Shown here: piece after piece, positions 62,658-64,000 of the stretch
How the letters are laid out: the number at the start of each line of letters is the position of its first letter
Numbering within the stretch: position 1 is the first letter of the stretch
Assembly: GCA_003210755.1 (NCBI GenBank)
Contig: QCUL01000005.1
Coordinates: forward strand, 1 to 64,000
Source of the DNA: Synechococcus sp. AG-679-C18
Lineage (GTDB): Bacteria; Cyanobacteriota; Cyanobacteriia; PCC-6307; Cyanobiaceae
Reading direction: 5' to 3'
Length of the DNA: 64,000 nt
Translations under genes and position numbers: made by a program
The notes under the pieces: generated by a model
Databases searched by the model: none
Seen by the model: only the letters and a program-made list of their open reading frames with translations
What the model was told of the DNA's origin: nothing

Positions 62658-63371
62658 CTAAGCCACAACAGCCTCAGTACTTCCAGTCCGCTGACGACGC
62701 GTGAGGAAACCAAACAAGACCTTGCCAATGGCTGCAACCAGATTTCCCTCAAGCTCTTGGAACATTTTCATGTTCAAGTGGAAGGCTTGATTGGCTTCTT
62801 CAATGATGCGATCCGCCATCGGCTGGTCAATCGGCAAGGCATCCATCGCCGATCGGTAATTCACCTTGAACGCTTTTTCGTCCTCGATCTCAGGGAACAC
62901 GTAAAAGTGCAGTCCATCATCAGTGGGGTTGTTCATCGCTTTTTGAGCGATGTTCTTGAGAATCTGACCACCGGAAAGGTCACCCATGTAACGGGTGTAG
63001 TGGTGACCAACCAACAACTCAGGAGCCGTCTGAGCCACCTCGCGGATGCGAGCCACATACTCCTTTCCAGCAGGAGAAGCTTCGATCTGTTGACGCCACT
63101 CAGGGCCGAAGTAGTAAGCGAGATCTTCCTCGAGTGCCGTTACACGATCGAGCTGTTCAAAGGCAATCGGTGCCAACACAGGATGATCCTTGAGTCGGTG
63201 CATTTCCTCTTCCATGGCCTCATAGACGAAGAAAAGATCCGCTACCAACTTGCGGTAGCTGAGCTTGTCCACCACACCCTTCAAGAAGCAGCTCACGAAA
63301 CCGGTGTTCTCGGCCATCGTGTGTGACTTTTTAGTGCCTTCCCGGAGCTGGGTAGCCAAAGCGACGGACAT
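62658..63371 (-). CDS. ho1: heme oxygenase (biliverdin-producing, HO-1)
   Basis: Ferredoxin-dependent enzyme that opens heme to biliverdin IXalpha, the first step to phycobilin chromophores. From ATG 63371 (MSVALATQLREGTKKSHTMA) the 237-residue protein carries the proximal heme ligand His17 in GTKKSHTMAEN. It also has FVSCFLKGVVDKLSYRKLV, LLVGHHYTRYMGDLSGGQIL (distal helix with the GDLSGG kink), and IEEANQAFHLNMKMFQEL. Five residues more are possible from 63386 but unlikely. It belongs to the housekeeping complement of a phycobilin-making cyanobacterium. Confidence 0.93.
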   Translation of the reverse strand: MSVALATQLREGTKKSHTMAENTGFVSCFLKGVVDKLSYRKLVADLFFVYEAMEEEMHRLKDHPVLAPIAFEQLDRVTALEEDLAYYFGPEWRQQIEASPAGKEYVARIREVAQTAPELLVGHHYTRYMGDLSGGQILKNIAQKAMNNPTDDGLHFYVFPEIEDEKAFKVNYRSAMDALPIDQPMADRIIEEANQAFHLNMKMFQELEGNLVAAIGKVLFGFLTRRQRTGSTEAVVA

Positions 63372-63444
63372 AAGAGTGAAATACAAAGCGATTTCATGAC
63401 CTTAAATTCAGTTGGCGCAGATGGCTGCCCTGGGTTGCGAAGGG

Positions 63445-63897
63445 TTAAGAACTGGTGTGATTGGAAACGCCGTATTCGAACAATTCAAACAGCTCTCGAC
63501 AGATCAATTGCAGCTGCTCGACCTGATCACATTGGGGAGGATGAAGGCCTGCAGGCAACCAATCACCCACCGTTGCCAAGCGCCAACGTTCTCCCTCAAA
63601 TGTCATGCCACGCATGACGACGCCAAGTAGGGACGGGCAAAACGAGGGCATTGCCTCAGGATCTACATCCAATTGCAATTGCAGCAACAAGCTGCGGCAC
63701 TGCAATTTGGGACTCCAACCTGGAAAATAAAAAGCCAGATCAAGTGACGCAGCTTGGTCCCAGAAGCGGGTATGCGGATCATCACGCCAAGGGCTCAGAT
63801 TCGGTTGAGCAGCTGGAAACTGCCGTCGTACGAGGGTGATGCTGGAGGCCAGGGCCTGGACCAAAGCCACGCTATTGACTGCTGCCGCAGCATTCAC
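63445..63897 (-). CDS. conserved hypothetical protein upstream of ho1
   Basis: 150 residues from GTG 63897: LVQALASSITLVRRQFPAAQ, DLAFYFPGWSPKLQCRSLLL, MRGMTFEGERWRLATVGDWL and a C-terminal QLQLICRELFELFEYGVSNH. It is acidic-to-neutral without signal peptide or membrane helix. I do not recognise a named domain. It precedes ho1 by 73 bases on the same strand and may share its transcript. The remaining bases to the window end (63898-64000) show no gene I can support. Confidence 0.55.
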   Translation of the reverse strand: MNAAAAVNSVALVQALASSITLVRRQFPAAQPNLSPWRDDPHTRFWDQAASLDLAFYFPGWSPKLQCRSLLLQLQLDVDPEAMPSFCPSLLGVVMRGMTFEGERWRLATVGDWLPAGLHPPQCDQVEQLQLICRELFELFEYGVSNHTSS

Positions 63898-64000
63898 ATG
63901 ATTATCCGCCGATGCTTACAGGGTGAAGGCTGAGCAGGGCTTGCGCCAGCTGCCGTTACGGTTGATCTAAACCGTCAACAAATTTCTGGCAGCTCCCATC

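Noticed and set aside
63898..64000. Short open stretches at the window end (for example one encoding QLAQALLSLHPVSIGG on the minus strand)
   Set aside because: Interrupted by an in-frame stop a few codons upstream and cut by the window edge; not enough to call a gene.

Overview
The window looks like a piece of a marine picocyanobacterial chromosome (marine Synechococcus, or a high-GC low-light Prochlorococcus). The reasons are a cyanobacterial-type heme oxygenase, a SelD fused to an NADH-dehydrogenase-like flavoprotein, very tight gene packing with many 4-base start/stop overlaps, and strong base-composition patchiness. The genus is inferred from gene content, not from a marker gene. Almost the whole window is a surface-polysaccharide island, interrupted by a short housekeeping block. 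I saw no tRNA, rRNA, CRISPR array or insertion sequence.

Region A (1-20.6 kb, all minus strand). The rightmost genes come first in transcription: a lipid-linked-glycan-type ABC exporter, then pseB and pseC, an aldo/keto reductase, a DUF4910 aminopeptidase-like protein, a cytidylyltransferase-aminotransferase fusion, a PIG-L deacetylase, pseG and pseI. Together they look like a pathway for a pseudaminic-acid-like nonulosonic acid; no PseH acetyltransferase or stand-alone PseF is visible. Further downstream (1-9 kb, clearly AT-richer) come formyltransferases, methyltransferases, a WbqC-like protein and capsule/sialyltransferase-like proteins, mixed with at least four broken genes: an acyltransferase, a probable sulfotransferase, a DHWVNY-type protein and a second formyltransferase.

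Region B (21-28.3 kb) is a housekeeping block: selD fusion (+), then cca, a sulfotransferase and pcrA/uvrD (all -).

Region C (28.3-42.3 kb, all plus) is one tightly coupled glycan operon: at least seven glycosyltransferases of GT4, GT2 and CgeB-like type, a Wzy-like polymerase, a methyltransferase, a Wzx-like flippase and an asparagine synthase-like amidotransferase.

Region D (42.3-49.4 kb, minus) holds a polytopic membrane protein, a GT4 enzyme, two membrane-anchored SGNH hydrolases and a WcaJ-type initiating sugar-phosphate transferase.

Region E (49.5-53.3 kb, plus) is a carbamoyltransferase / SxtJ-like / DUF5989 small membrane protein / O-antigen ligase-like module.

Region F (53.2-63.9 kb, minus) begins with a conserved hypothetical gene and heme oxygenase. 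It runs, with a 3-base gap, into a glycan operon of five GT4-like glycosyltransferases, a second ABC exporter and a large membrane protein. One glycosyltransferase in it is split by a run of 10 G residues, a candidate phase-variable switch. Overall the island encodes several parallel assembly routes (Wzx/Wzy, two ABC exporters, an initiating transferase, a ligase) and many decorations (formyl, methyl, carbamoyl, acyl, amino).
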